DNA from: Agrobacterium tumefaciens | Lineage (GTDB): Bacteria; Pseudomonadota; Alphaproteobacteria; Rhizobiales; Rhizobiaceae | Reading direction: 5' to 3' | DNA: 64,000 bases | Assembly (NCBI RefSeq): GCF_005221385.1 | Contig: NZ_CP039904.1 | Coordinates: forward strand, 1,461,501-1,525,500 | Notes under the pieces: model-generated | The model's database searches: none | Told to the model about the DNA's origin: nothing | Seen by the model: the letters and a program-made list of their open reading frames with translations, nothing else | Part shown: positions 52,963 through 62,979 of the stretch, one piece after another | Layout of the letters: each line of letters starts with the position of its first letter | Position numbering within the stretch: position 1 is the first letter of the stretch | Made by a program: the position numbers and the translations under genes

Positions 52963-54361
52963 GCTCGTTTCCAATCACGATGGCGCTGATGTTTTCGCGT
53001 GCGTTTTCGATCAGCGCTTCCTGTATCAACGCGCCGGCGCACTCCTTGAGAAGCGTGCCACTGACGACCTCGGCAATTGTCCGCTCTCTCAGGATCTGTA
53101 CCAGCGGGGCGCTGCACAGAAGCAGCCTGTCCTGCGGACCCCAATCCTCATGGATGATATCCGGCCGGAACTGTTGGGAAAGACCGACGCATTGGGACAG
53201 CTGCTTTTTCATGCCGACAATGACGTGATCGCGTGAAAGCTGGTGCATCGTTCCGTTTTTAAGAAGATAAGCGCGTGCGTCGCCGGACCAGACGATGCTC
53301 AGCCTGTCGCCGCTGATATGGGCGATGACCACACTGGCGGCCGGCCTGTTTTCTGCTGCTGCGGCCTGCCGTGACAAAAGAAGGCTGTTAACGGTGCCGA
53401 GCTTTCCCCGGATGTTCTGCGTCATTATCTCCGGATTGTCGGCATCCGGCGTCTCCGCCAGAATATTGGTGACCTGACGGGCGGCCTCCACGGCGCCGTG
53501 CGTATCGCCCTGTCCGTCGGCTATGGCGAAGAGGGCAGGATTTCTTGAAACGAAAAGCGAATCCGCATTCAGGGACAGCCGCGTTCCCGCGTGCGTCGCA
53601 TAGCCGTAAATCACCGGCGATGGCTGCTCGGCAGAGCGCGCAGGCCGAATGGGTGGAGGCGCTTGCGCGGGCGCACTGTCTTGGGTCCGCGCATGGGCGC
53701 GCGCGGCACCCGTCCCTTCCTCATCGTTCTTGCCCGCCATTTCGCTGAACAGGCGCATGAAATCGGAAGCCTTCGGCTTGCCATCGAATTTGAGCCCCCG
53801 CGGGCGGCGACTAAGGGGATCGATATGCCACCAGAGACTGGTTGGCGGTCGGCCCCGCACCATCTCCCGTTCGTCATCCTCCTCCCGGGGTTTGGGCAGC
53901 CGCAGTTTCCTGACCGCAGCGTTGAAGCGCGCAATCTCGAAATCGCCGGTCGTGGATGTCTCGGCCAGGGCCTCGGCCGCCATGAACCAGGTATCGTCCA
54001 GATAGAGCGTTCTTGGGTGTTTCCGGAAATTGTTAAGCTGGGCGATGATGGCCAGCGGATATTTCCGCCCCACCCGGTCCGTGCTGGGCAGCAGCACGCC
54101 CACATAGGCGCAGTTTCCCCAGATGCCCCTTTCGACAATGAAGCGTATGGGCGGCGACGATGAGAATATGGCTGGCCAGCGGCCCGCGAACATATCCGCA
54201 CAGGCATGCAGGCCGGATCGCATCCAGTCGTCAAAGGTGCTGATCAATTCCCGTTCAAGGCCGTCGGAGATGAAATCGCCGTGGCTGGGTACCTTGCCGA
54301 AGAAACCGATGCGGTCGCTTTCCGCTGCGGTTTCCGCGGGTCTCGATGCCTGATTGACCAT
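52949..54361 (-). CDS. impM: T6SS TagF-PppA fusion (ImpM)
   Basis: This 470-residue protein has an N-terminal TagF domain (about 15-170: IGFFGKVPSHGDFISDGL, then RYPL-like KYPLAIIAQ) and a C-terminal PP2C-like phosphatase domain (about 240-465). The latter has LNADSLFV, LFAIADGQGDTHGAV, VWSGDARAYLLKNG and DRLLLCSAPLVQIL. In Agrobacterium this fusion blocks T6SS assembly. The late metal motifs of PP2C are altered: CSAPL has no Asp where CSDGL is usual, and RENISAIVI has Glu-Asn rather than Asp-Asn. It precedes the kinase gene, which it overlaps. Confidence 0.88.
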   Translation of the reverse strand: MVNQASRPAETAAESDRIGFFGKVPSHGDFISDGLERELISTFDDWMRSGLHACADMFAGRWPAIFSSSPPIRFIVERGIWGNCAYVGVLLPSTDRVGRKYPLAIIAQLNNFRKHPRTLYLDDTWFMAAEALAETSTTGDFEIARFNAAVRKLRLPKPREEDDEREMVRGRPPTSLWWHIDPLSRRPRGLKFDGKPKASDFMRLFSEMAGKNDEEGTGAARAHARTQDSAPAQAPPPIRPARSAEQPSPVIYGYATHAGTRLSLNADSLFVSRNPALFAIADGQGDTHGAVEAARQVTNILAETPDADNPEIMTQNIRGKLGTVNSLLLSRQAAAAENRPAASVVIAHISGDRLSIVWSGDARAYLLKNGTMHQLSRDHVIVGMKKQLSQCVGLSQQFRPDIIHEDWGPQDRLLLCSAPLVQILRERTIAEVVSGTLLKECAGALIQEALIENARENISAIVIGNEREQR

Positions 54362-54442
54362 CAGACGGAAACAACCGCTGAGGTTGTCGTCATCGTTGCC
54401 ATCCTTACTCCCCTCCGTTGCAAATCAATATGCCACCTGCCG

Positions 54443-57400
54443 TCAAAACTGCTGAGGGCAGGCAAAGCTCGACATCGCCTCCAGTCTGAATGGGTTGAGA
54501 ACCGAGCCGAACTGAATATCAAACTCGGCCGTCTGGCCGCCATTATCAAACCGTACCCGCAAAAGATCACCCGATTGGCTTTCGATATTTGCGCCGTCGA
54601 ACAGGCGGAATGGCGACCAGTCGCCGTTTTCGGTTTTCGCCTGCTGCCAGCCGCCCGGTTGGAAGGCGATGCGCGACAGGCTGGCCGTGTTCTCACGGGA
54701 CGGCCAGGTGATCGATTTCGCCTGTATTGGACCGTGATAATAAACCACGCGCTCACCCTCGATTTCCAGCATGACGGCGCTGGAGGCATTGGTGAGCGAA
54801 ACGGGCTTGACATTGATCGCAACCGCCGGCGTCTCGCTGCCATTCGGGAAGAAGGCACGCGAAATCTTGTCGGCATTTTCGAACTGGGCGATGGCGCTGC
54901 TTGGAATGCCGGCGGCGCCGAAAGTGCCTTTCCAGCTCCAGGGGGTTGTCGTCTTGTCGACGAAAGGCTCCATGCGCTGCTTGAAGAAGCTCTGGAAAAC
55001 CCCGGTCGGGCCGAAGAGACGGGTAAAATCCGCAATCGCGACATCGCGGGAAGACGACCGGTCGAAAGGATAACGCCCCGTCACGATCGAAGAGCAGAGA
55101 GATGCTGAATCGGCCGCCCAGAGGTCCGCAATACGGCTGCGTGCGGATTTGACCGCCAGCGAGCCGACATCGGCAGCTACACCCGCCACCCAGACATCGA
55201 GCGGTGCCGGCAGTTCGCGTGCCTGTTGCAGCAGGTCCTGATTGGCCTTGGTCAGCTGGCTGTCCACATCGAATACCTTGGCAACCTCATCAGAGGTCGT
55301 TGCCGAGCGGGCGAGCTGCTCGTTCAGCATCTTGAAATTCGAAAGCAGCTGCTCCGCTGGAGAACCCGCGGCCTTGCCGCCATTGGTTTCCGCGCCCGTT
55401 GCCGGGGCCGTTCCCTTGGCTGCCAGCATATCCCGCAATCGCGCATAGGGGGCCGCCGCATTCACGGTGGCGGCAAGAACGGCTGCCGTTGCATCGCCTT
55501 CGGCGGCGGAAGCGAGGCTGGCCGGATTTGCTCCCACGCTCGGGCGCAGATCGGTCGCTTCGGCGATGGATTTTGCCGCCTCCACCAGAATGTTGCGTTC
55601 ATTGGCAAGTGCGCGGGTTGTTTCCACCGCGTCGCCCAGCGTCTGGGAGGGCTTGACCCTTAGATCGGCCAACGCATCGGCCCATCTCTTCTCGAAACGG
55701 TCGAAATAGATTTGCAGCGCGGCCTGTGCCACCTGTTCGACCGTTGCGCCGCGGATCGCGTCGTCGGAACCACGCACCCATCCCTCTGAAAGCGCGATAC
55801 GCGCTGCGTTGGCGACCTGTGGAATGACGACGCTGCGATATCCTTGCGCCGTGAAGAGGCCTTCTATGCCCTCCGCCATCGGCGCTTTGCTGCGGCGTTC
55901 GAAGGCGCGTTCTCCCAGCGGGCCGAAGGCCGTGGCGGGCGTCCATTCCATCAGCTCCTGCGCCTGCGGAAGGCCGGCGAGAATATCATAGGCACGTGTA
56001 CCGATCGCCTGATCCCGGATGGTTTCGCGGGCGGTGGCGATGAGGCGGGCATCAAGCTCGATCGGGGCGAGTACGCCATCCGCCAGTGCCTTTGCGTGCT
56101 GGTCAAGTGCCTCCCGGGCTGCCCCTCTTCCGTCGCCGGGATAAAGGGACGCGAACATCTGATGCGTCTGCATGGTCAGGAAATCCCGGTCCAATGCGCC
56201 CATGCCGCCAAGCATTCCATAGAGCTTCAGCGAATTGAACGTGCGGGTCACATCCTTTTCGTCCTTCAGCTGTTTCTGCAATTGCACGATCATGCGTGGC
56301 AGCAGAAGGGCGTTGAGCGCGCGCTGATAGGCATCGCGCTGCCGCCCGGCGATCTTGTCTTCCTGATCGAGGCCGAAACTGACATTCCACACGCGCTCCC
56401 GTGCAAAGCCGGAGTTGACATCGCGCAGATTATCGAGTGCCGGAAGAATGCGCAGGAAATCGGCGTCGGCGACATCGCGCACGGGAATACCCTGAACCAG
56501 CTGCTCATAGGCTCCGAGTTTGCGGTCGGCTTCTGCCAGCGCCTGCGTATTGGCGAAATAGGTAAAAATCCAGCCCGTGAAGACGACGGCAACCGCGACG
56601 GCGCACGCCGTATAGGCAATGCGCCGGACAAGCAGCTGCCGCCTCGAAAGGCGTTTGTCGCGCATTACCAGCGCGGCTTCCGGGAAGATGACGTCCTTGA
56701 AGAGCCGCGAAAGGAAATAGCTCCGGCGAGCCCGTGGCGCGCTGACGGGACGTTCCGTTTCCGGCTGTGTTCCCGAAGCGAGGTAGACACCACGCAGAAG
56801 CGGCGCTTCGATCAGCGGGGAACTTGCGCAAAGTTCGGTCAGAGCCTCGTGAAGCCGGTCTTTAAGCCGCGCCAGTTCCGCCGGGAACCGGAAGATGCGT
56901 CCGCGTATCTCCGCATTCTGTTCCTGCTGCAGGCGTTCGATCAGCATCGCATCGACCCGTTGCTGCAGCAGTTCGAACTCTTCCGTCAGTCGTTGCGGCA
57001 GGTCCTTGGCGGAATAGCTCTCATCCAGCTTGAAGGTCGTGCCCCAGACCTGCTGGCGATCGGTCTTGTTGAAACCGTCGAAGAATTCCACGAAGCCATG
57101 CAGGAGGTCTGCCTTCGTCAGCACGATATAGACCGGCACGCGGGCGTGCAGATATTCATCCAGTTCGGAAAGCCTCTGACGGATGGAGCGCAGTTCCTGC
57201 CGCTGCTCCTCGGGATCACGGGTGAGAAGATCGGGGATGGACAAGGTCACCAAAGCGCCGTTGATCGGCTGCGAACGGCGATATCGTCTCAGAAGGCCGA
57301 GGAAACCTTCCCAGCCCGCTTTCGATGAGCCATCGAGATCATCCTGCGTGGTGTAACGCCCTGCCGTGTCGATCAGTATCGCCTCGTCGGCGAACCACCA

Positions 57401-57931
57401 ATTGCAGTTGCGCGTGCCGCCGATGCCTTTCACCGCGTTTTCGCCAAGCGCATCGCCAAGCGGGAACTGCAGGCCGGAATTGGTGAGCGCGGTCGTCTTG
57501 CCGGAGCCCGGTGCGCCGAAAATCACGTACCAGGGCAGATCGTATATATAACCGAACCGCTTTTTCGTGACACGCCGCAACAGCGCCAGGGCTTCTTTCA
57601 GGCGTGTCTGGATTTCGCCGATTTCAGCCTGACGGTTGGCGAGAGCCTCCCGCTCGATGCTGTCGACGAGTTCCTTGTCCTGCTTGCGGCCGCGGTAAAT
57701 CGTGACGACGATATAGACCAGCCAGATGGCCACAATGATGCCGATGGCGATAAGCCGGGCCTGTGTCGTTCCCAGCGGCTTGAAATCGCCGAGCGCGATC
57801 AGATAGCCGTAAAACCAGATGACGACGCAAAGCGCGATCACCCATAGAAGCGACAGGAAGCGGCGTCCGACGAGGGCCGCATAGCTCTCGACATAGGATC
57901 GGATCGTATAAAAATAACTCAGCGGATTCAT
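54443..57931 (-). CDS. tssM: T6SS inner-membrane protein TssM (IcmF/ImpL)
   Basis: This 1162-residue protein has two N-terminal helices (about 24-45 and 60-80), a cytosolic ATPase-like domain with Walker A GAPGSGKTT (Lys145, the position studied in Agrobacterium TssM), a third helix near 440-465, and a long periplasmic part ending in the IcmF C-terminal beta domain. It forms the membrane complex with TssL and links it to the outer-membrane side. The ATG overlaps the tssL stop by 4 nt. Confidence 0.95.
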   Translation of the reverse strand: MNPLSYFYTIRSYVESYAALVGRRFLSLLWVIALCVVIWFYGYLIALGDFKPLGTTQARLIAIGIIVAIWLVYIVVTIYRGRKQDKELVDSIEREALANRQAEIGEIQTRLKEALALLRRVTKKRFGYIYDLPWYVIFGAPGSGKTTALTNSGLQFPLGDALGENAVKGIGGTRNCNWWFADEAILIDTAGRYTTQDDLDGSSKAGWEGFLGLLRRYRRSQPINGALVTLSIPDLLTRDPEEQRQELRSIRQRLSELDEYLHARVPVYIVLTKADLLHGFVEFFDGFNKTDRQQVWGTTFKLDESYSAKDLPQRLTEEFELLQQRVDAMLIERLQQEQNAEIRGRIFRFPAELARLKDRLHEALTELCASSPLIEAPLLRGVYLASGTQPETERPVSAPRARRSYFLSRLFKDVIFPEAALVMRDKRLSRRQLLVRRIAYTACAVAVAVVFTGWIFTYFANTQALAEADRKLGAYEQLVQGIPVRDVADADFLRILPALDNLRDVNSGFARERVWNVSFGLDQEDKIAGRQRDAYQRALNALLLPRMIVQLQKQLKDEKDVTRTFNSLKLYGMLGGMGALDRDFLTMQTHQMFASLYPGDGRGAAREALDQHAKALADGVLAPIELDARLIATARETIRDQAIGTRAYDILAGLPQAQELMEWTPATAFGPLGERAFERRSKAPMAEGIEGLFTAQGYRSVVIPQVANAARIALSEGWVRGSDDAIRGATVEQVAQAALQIYFDRFEKRWADALADLRVKPSQTLGDAVETTRALANERNILVEAAKSIAEATDLRPSVGANPASLASAAEGDATAAVLAATVNAAAPYARLRDMLAAKGTAPATGAETNGGKAAGSPAEQLLSNFKMLNEQLARSATTSDEVAKVFDVDSQLTKANQDLLQQARELPAPLDVWVAGVAADVGSLAVKSARSRIADLWAADSASLCSSIVTGRYPFDRSSSRDVAIADFTRLFGPTGVFQSFFKQRMEPFVDKTTTPWSWKGTFGAAGIPSSAIAQFENADKISRAFFPNGSETPAVAINVKPVSLTNASSAVMLEIEGERVVYYHGPIQAKSITWPSRENTASLSRIAFQPGGWQQAKTENGDWSPFRLFDGANIESQSGDLLRVRFDNGGQTAEFDIQFGSVLNPFRLEAMSSFACPQQF

Positions 57932-59430
57932 GGGTTTGCATCTCCCGGCTGCTGTCCCGAACTGTTCTCTATGGCCGGCGAGAGAATGCCGGCGTCGCTC
58001 AGTTTTTCATCGGGGTTGGTCAGGACCATGATCTCGGTTCTGCGGTTCGTCTCGCGGCCTTCCTGCGTCTTGTTGTCGGCGATGGGATCGCTGTCGGCGC
58101 GCCCTTCCGTCAGGATCGCCTCGGGTCCGGCAAATTGCGATAGAATGTCTCCGACCGCCTTCGCACGCGCCTCGGAAAGGTGCCAGTTGGATGGGAATTC
58201 CACGGTTTTGATCGGCACGTTATCGGTATAGCCGATGACGACCGCGCGGAATTTTTCGGCGGCGAGTGCTCCGCCGATACGCTGGATCAGATCGCGGAAC
58301 TGCGGGCTGACCTCGGCGCTGCCGGTGGCAAAAAGGCCTGAATTGTTGATGCGCACACGCAGCCGCCCGTTGACGTCAGCCAGTGTGACCAGCTTCTTTT
58401 CGACCTCCGGCTGCAGGAAGGCCATCAGCTTTTCAAGCCGGGAAGGCTGCTTCGGTTCCACGATCTTGGGTGGTTCGACAATCTTCGGGGGTTCGGTTTT
58501 CACCGGTGGCGCTGGAGGGCTCGCGATCAGCACGCTGGGTGTTTCGGTGGGCGGCAAGTGGGCCAGCCTTTCGAAAGTGACATCGGATGCGTTGTTGAGC
58601 GACAGCGTGAAGAAAAGATAGCCAAGCGCGAAGGCGAGCGCCATCAGCGACAGCAGCGTCCAGAGTGCCGCCATCGTCCGCAATGGCGTATGCCGGGCCT
58701 CGACGCCTTTCCAGTGCGGTGAAAGTTCCCGCTCAAAGGCGCCATATTGGCCGATCAGCGTCTTGTAGAGACTGTCGCGGATGCGCGAAAGCTCCAGAGC
58801 CCCCTTCGGTGAAACGCGGGTGCGCCCTTCGAAGGCGAGCGACAGGCACAGATAGATCAGCAGCAGCAGATCCTTGTTGGCGCCGGGCGACTGGTGGAAA
58901 TGGTCGAGAATGTCGAAAACCCGGTCGCCGCCGGTGACATCATTGTGGAAGGTGGAGACAAGGCCGGAGCGCGCCCAGCCTGCCCGCACGCCCCACGGCT
59001 TGCTGAGAATGACATCGTCCACGGTCGCACAGACGACATAATGCGCCGCCCGTGCCCGCTCGGCGCTGATGCGGGCGGAAGCGAGATCGCGCTCATAACG
59101 GGTGATCGCCTCAAGGCAGGCGCGCCGCAGATGCTCCGGGTCCGGCTGGGCGTCGCTGAAGCGCAGCAGGTGCGCGAGGTTGAGAAGAGGCGCCGCCGAT
59201 TGCACCAGCGTCGGAACATCCTCGCCGCCGAAGCGGAAACCGGAAAGCAGCTGGTCGATCGGCATGGCGGCCGTATTGCCCTTCGGCCGCGCGGCCGGCT
59301 CGTCGGTCTCGATGATGTCTTCGAGGATCGTCGCCATGTTGCGGGCGTTCTGGTTGCGGCGGCGGCTTTCCTCGGTGATTTCAACCACCGTCGGCAAATC
59401 CTGCCAGGAGGAGGGCTTTTCGTTGCTCAT
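57928..59430 (-). CDS. tssL: T6SS TssL with OmpA-like C-terminal domain (ImpK)
   Basis: This protein of about 500 residues has a DotU-type cytosolic domain (about 60-270), a membrane helix near 270-295 (MALAFALGYLFFTLSL), a Pro/Glu linker and a C-terminal OmpA-like peptidoglycan-binding domain (about 355-480: VIGYTDNVPIK, then LSEARAKAVGDIL). Using the start at 59430, residue 14 is Thr (QDLPTVVEITEE), the phosphorylation site reported for Agrobacterium TssL. The tssK stop overlaps this ATG. It anchors the secretion complex to the cell wall. Confidence 0.95.
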   Translation of the reverse strand: MSNEKPSSWQDLPTVVEITEESRRRNQNARNMATILEDIIETDEPAARPKGNTAAMPIDQLLSGFRFGGEDVPTLVQSAAPLLNLAHLLRFSDAQPDPEHLRRACLEAITRYERDLASARISAERARAAHYVVCATVDDVILSKPWGVRAGWARSGLVSTFHNDVTGGDRVFDILDHFHQSPGANKDLLLLIYLCLSLAFEGRTRVSPKGALELSRIRDSLYKTLIGQYGAFERELSPHWKGVEARHTPLRTMAALWTLLSLMALAFALGYLFFTLSLNNASDVTFERLAHLPPTETPSVLIASPPAPPVKTEPPKIVEPPKIVEPKQPSRLEKLMAFLQPEVEKKLVTLADVNGRLRVRINNSGLFATGSAEVSPQFRDLIQRIGGALAAEKFRAVVIGYTDNVPIKTVEFPSNWHLSEARAKAVGDILSQFAGPEAILTEGRADSDPIADNKTQEGRETNRRTEIMVLTNPDEKLSDAGILSPAIENSSGQQPGDANP

Positions 59431-60767
59431 TCGCGTAACGCCCACATTTCCAGCTCAAGTCCGGGAAATTCGCCCGCCAGATGCAGGGCGATGGCGCCTG
59501 ATGTCTCGAGCTGTTTCCAAAGCGGTGATGTCGTGTCGATTTCGAAATAGATGGTGCCCGAACGATAGGGCAATTGCCGCGGCAGAACGGGCAGCGAGCG
59601 CACGGGAATGCCCGGCAGCGCGACATTGACCAGTTCCGAAATCCGCTCCACCGGCCCGACCTTGATCTGTGCCGGCAACCGGCGGCGAATGTCCTCGGCG
59701 GCCATATCAGCACGTACCGCAAGCACGAAGCCGGCATCGCGCAGCAGGGTGCGGTCGTGGATGGTGCCGACACGCACGCCGTGGCGGCGTTCCACCAGTT
59801 CGATGGCAACAGCCGCCTGTTCCAGAACCGCCGAAAGCGAAGTGCGCAGATCATCGAAAACCGCGCCGAAGGTGGCCTTCAGATCATCATGACGATAGGG
59901 CGGGAAATTCGTCGCCCGTTTTTTGTCCGTGGTGAAGGTGGCGAGTTCGCCGGCAAGCTGGATGCAGTCCTCGTAAAACCGGATGGGGTGAAAACGCGTG
60001 GCGTTGGCGCCGCGATGCGAAAGCAGCGGATCCGCCCGGTTGAGGATTTGCAGCAGGAAATAGTCGCCTACTTCCGCAGTTCCGCGGATCGTCGGGTCAC
60101 CGATGCGCTCGGCGATCGCCTGGGCGCGGTGGCGCACGATTCCCAGAAGCTCCGTCAGCAACTCGTTGAGACGAGGTGCTGCGGCGCAGGTGAGGCTGGG
60201 TGGAATGAAATCCGGATCGAGGATGACAGCACGGTCGGAGCGAACCTCGATCACCCGCGCCAGTCCAATGAGATCGTAACCGGAAAGATCGTCGCCGGTC
60301 TTGAGGAATTTCAGGCTGAGGCGACCGACATCAATGGGCGCAATGAAATCCGTCTCGATATTGGTGTCGGAGACCTCATAGCTTGAGGCGGTGAAGCGCA
60401 CATTGTTGATGTCGTTGCGGCCCGACGCGGACATGTCCGCCTTTCCGGGCTGACGGGCGGGCAGGGCGAGATAGATGATGGCATCCTTGACGCTGTCATC
60501 GAGATCAAGCGGCGGCGGCAGATCGGAATCCTCCGGCGCCTCGAAAGGGGTGCCGTCAGGAAGGACACCGCGAAGGTTCGACAGGGCAAACTGCCCGATC
60601 GACAGCGCGCTGCGATCCATGCCGATCTCGGCAATGCCCCAGGGATAGGGAGAAAGATTGCGCGTCGTATTGCGCACGAGGCGCTCCGTCCAGCGGTCGG
60701 ATTGCTGGAAATGCTGGACGCGAAGAAACATGCCTTCGCTCCAGGCAACACGGTTTTCATGTCTCAT
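59427..60767 (-). CDS. tssK: T6SS baseplate protein TssK (ImpJ)
   Basis: This 446-residue protein has the TssK opening NRVAWSEGMFLRVQHFQQSDRW and a long N-terminal shoulder domain with FEAPEDSDLPPPLDLDD. The later RTSLSAVLEQAAVAIELVERRHGVRVGTIHD region belongs to the receptor-like domain that docks on TssL/TssM. It links the phage-like baseplate to the membrane complex. It overlaps the fha gene by 11 nt and tssL by one ATGA unit. Confidence 0.93.
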   Translation of the reverse strand: MRHENRVAWSEGMFLRVQHFQQSDRWTERLVRNTTRNLSPYPWGIAEIGMDRSALSIGQFALSNLRGVLPDGTPFEAPEDSDLPPPLDLDDSVKDAIIYLALPARQPGKADMSASGRNDINNVRFTASSYEVSDTNIETDFIAPIDVGRLSLKFLKTGDDLSGYDLIGLARVIEVRSDRAVILDPDFIPPSLTCAAAPRLNELLTELLGIVRHRAQAIAERIGDPTIRGTAEVGDYFLLQILNRADPLLSHRGANATRFHPIRFYEDCIQLAGELATFTTDKKRATNFPPYRHDDLKATFGAVFDDLRTSLSAVLEQAAVAIELVERRHGVRVGTIHDRTLLRDAGFVLAVRADMAAEDIRRRLPAQIKVGPVERISELVNVALPGIPVRSLPVLPRQLPYRSGTIYFEIDTTSPLWKQLETSGAIALHLAGEFPGLELEMWALRE

Positions 60768-61959
60768 CGTGGTTGTTTACCCCCTTGGCATCGGTCGTCA
60801 TCGCGTCAGGCTCTGCAACAGGCGCGGCGTCACCGCGCGCTGCCCGCTGCAGAAACTGCCTGACCGGCAATTGACGACCGTTTTCTTCAAATTGCTTTTT
60901 GTAGGCGGACCAGTAGTCGGTCCTGGTGATTAGCGCCTGCCAGTCCCTGCGCTCGATTTTCGAGCGAATATCGTTTCCGGCATCGACCGAAGCTTCGAGA
61001 AGCCGCGGCTCGAGTTTCTGCGTGCATGTGTGAATGAGTGTTTCAAGAGAGGCGGTAAGCCGACGCTGCTGATGAATGAGGGTTTCCAGACGCTCGCTCA
61101 GCGACGCATGTGGTGCGGCAGCGGCATGATCGCCCTCGATGTCGAGAACGGCCAGGCACTCGGCATTCTCCCTTTCGAGCGCGGACAGAAGATCACTGAT
61201 CCCAGCCTGTGCGCCGGATGTTTCCGCCGGCCATGTCTCTTCTGCGGTCGGCTCTTCATTTTTATCCGGAAAGACGCTGTCGAAATCCTCGCCCTGCGAC
61301 GATGATGCCGGACGTGCGATCATGACCGGTGTGTTCAGCGCATCGGTGTGCTCGTGCCTGCTGCTTGCGGCCGGCTCTTCATCCCAGTCTTCCGGAAGTA
61401 CCATACCCATTCCACCGGCCTTGGGCGGAGCGCTCCAGCCGATCTCGACATTACGCGAAATGGATTTGGGCTTCTGGCCGGCAGCACTGCCGCTCGTTTC
61501 CATCCAGTCATCCTGCGGCAGCGTGCCGCCCAGCACCCCGCCGGCGGAACGCCCGTTCGGGGCGATATCGGCAAGGATTGCGGAAATGGTCAGGGGCTCG
61601 TCGCTCATCCGCAGGGAGGCATCGGGATCGGAAAAATCCAGGTCGGCATCGCCGCTGATGGCCACATGGAAAATCTGCCCGCCGATGTTGATCTGCGAGC
61701 CATCCTGCAGGCGCGCGCTTTCCCCTTCGAGCAGCAGCCGGCCATCGACAAGCGTACCGTTCGCACTCTGGTCGATGATCGTAAAACCTTCGCCGTCGCG
61801 GCTTAGCGTGCAATGCAGCTTGGAAACACGCCGTTCATTGTCGTCGATCTGCCAGTCGCAATCCCGCGACCGGCCGATCGCGCGGCGGCCGCGCTCGAAG
61901 CTCCATTGGCCGGGTTTTGTGGCCCCGATATTCTGTGTGTGCCTGAGCGCCAGTTTCAT
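60757..61959 (-). CDS. fha: T6SS forkhead-associated protein Fha (ImpI)
   Basis: This 400-residue protein has an N-terminal FHA domain (about 1-100) with the phosphothreonine-binding residues visible: Arg30 (GRSRDCDW), Ser46 and His49 (VSKLHC), and the Asn of ANGTLVDG. The rest is a low-complexity linker and a C-terminal TagH-like segment. In Agrobacterium Fha binds phosphorylated TssL and thereby activates secretion. It starts 9 nt after tssG and overlaps tssK. Confidence 0.93.
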   Translation of the reverse strand: MKLALRHTQNIGATKPGQWSFERGRRAIGRSRDCDWQIDDNERRVSKLHCTLSRDGEGFTIIDQSANGTLVDGRLLLEGESARLQDGSQINIGGQIFHVAISGDADLDFSDPDASLRMSDEPLTISAILADIAPNGRSAGGVLGGTLPQDDWMETSGSAAGQKPKSISRNVEIGWSAPPKAGGMGMVLPEDWDEEPAASSRHEHTDALNTPVMIARPASSSQGEDFDSVFPDKNEEPTAEETWPAETSGAQAGISDLLSALERENAECLAVLDIEGDHAAAAPHASLSERLETLIHQQRRLTASLETLIHTCTQKLEPRLLEASVDAGNDIRSKIERRDWQALITRTDYWSAYKKQFEENGRQLPVRQFLQRAARGDAAPVAEPDAMTTDAKGVNNHDET

Positions 61960-61968
61960 GTCATGCCC

Positions 61969-62970
61969 TCACACGGAGATTACCGAGCCTTCCCGCTCGG
62001 TCACGATGGCGTCGGTGCTGTCTTTTTGTGCCGGTGCCACACGGGCCCAGCTGTTCCAGCCAAGACGGGCGGGAGCATCGGGCTGGCCCAGCCGGCAGAA
62101 GGGAATATCCTCCTTTTTCAGAATCACCTGCACATCGAAATCGAGCGCGTTTCCGACGAAGAGCCGCGTCAGCGAAAATATCTCGGCCAGCCGTTTCGAT
62201 CCGGGCGTCAGCGCCAGATAATCCGCATAGGCAACCGGACCGATGACGACCCGGAAGCCGCCGCTCATATCCTCCACGGCGCTACCAGCCGTGGTATTCT
62301 GCCCCAGCCGCAGCCCTGATGCCTGTCCGAGCTGGCTTTGTTCGTGAAGCGGGAGCGGTACCCATCGCCTGCGGAACTGTTCGACGACCACCGGAAGCCC
62401 GGTAAATTCGCAAAGCGTCGAGGTTAGTGCCGAGACATTGCGATTGCGGTTGGCGAAAAGCCCGCTGAAGCGCAGAAGCGTATCTTCGGTCACGCCGGCC
62501 TTCTCGGTCAGGCCGGCCGTGCGAAACCCGGTAAGCGCAAGCAGCGACTTGCGGAAACCGTTGTTTTTTTCCTGATCGGACCAGCGTAATCCCCTGGCGA
62601 GGCGATATTTTTCCGAAGCGGTTACAAACAGCTCGCTGAATCTGGCTGCGAACAGATTGAAGAAGCTCGCCAGTGCGCCGGAGCGACTGCGCTCTTCCCG
62701 TTGCAGCAATTCGCCATAGGCTGGCGGCAGCGAACCAAGTGGCCCGACAATCGGGGCGAAGGCCGATTTCAGCTGGGAAATACCGTGTTTGCGGCCGAAC
62801 CCGCTGATTGCCAGCGCCGTGGGCTGCACACCACCATGCGCCGCAATCGTCAGCCCGTCATCCGAGACATGCTGGGCAACGCGAAAAGCGGTGCCCGGGT
62901 CGAAACGGCCGGGATCGGCGCTGAGAAGGGCGGCCTGCTGATCTTTCAGTGTCGGTATTTGCTGTTCCAT
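61969..62970 (-). CDS. tssG: T6SS baseplate protein TssG (ImpH)
   Basis: This 333-residue protein has the TssG/VasB pattern: FDPGTAFRVAQHVS near the N-terminus, LPPAYGELLQREERSRSGALASFFNLFAARF, RGLRWSDQEK, and GLPVVVEQFRRRWVPLPLHEQSQLG. It packs with TssF and TssE in the baseplate wedge. The start has AGGAG at 6 nt and lies 9 nt after the tssF stop. Confidence 0.92.
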   Translation of the reverse strand: MEQQIPTLKDQQAALLSADPGRFDPGTAFRVAQHVSDDGLTIAAHGGVQPTALAISGFGRKHGISQLKSAFAPIVGPLGSLPPAYGELLQREERSRSGALASFFNLFAARFSELFVTASEKYRLARGLRWSDQEKNNGFRKSLLALTGFRTAGLTEKAGVTEDTLLRFSGLFANRNRNVSALTSTLCEFTGLPVVVEQFRRRWVPLPLHEQSQLGQASGLRLGQNTTAGSAVEDMSGGFRVVIGPVAYADYLALTPGSKRLAEIFSLTRLFVGNALDFDVQVILKKEDIPFCRLGQPDAPARLGWNSWARVAPAQKDSTDAIVTEREGSVISV

Positions 62971-62979
62971 CCCGATCTC

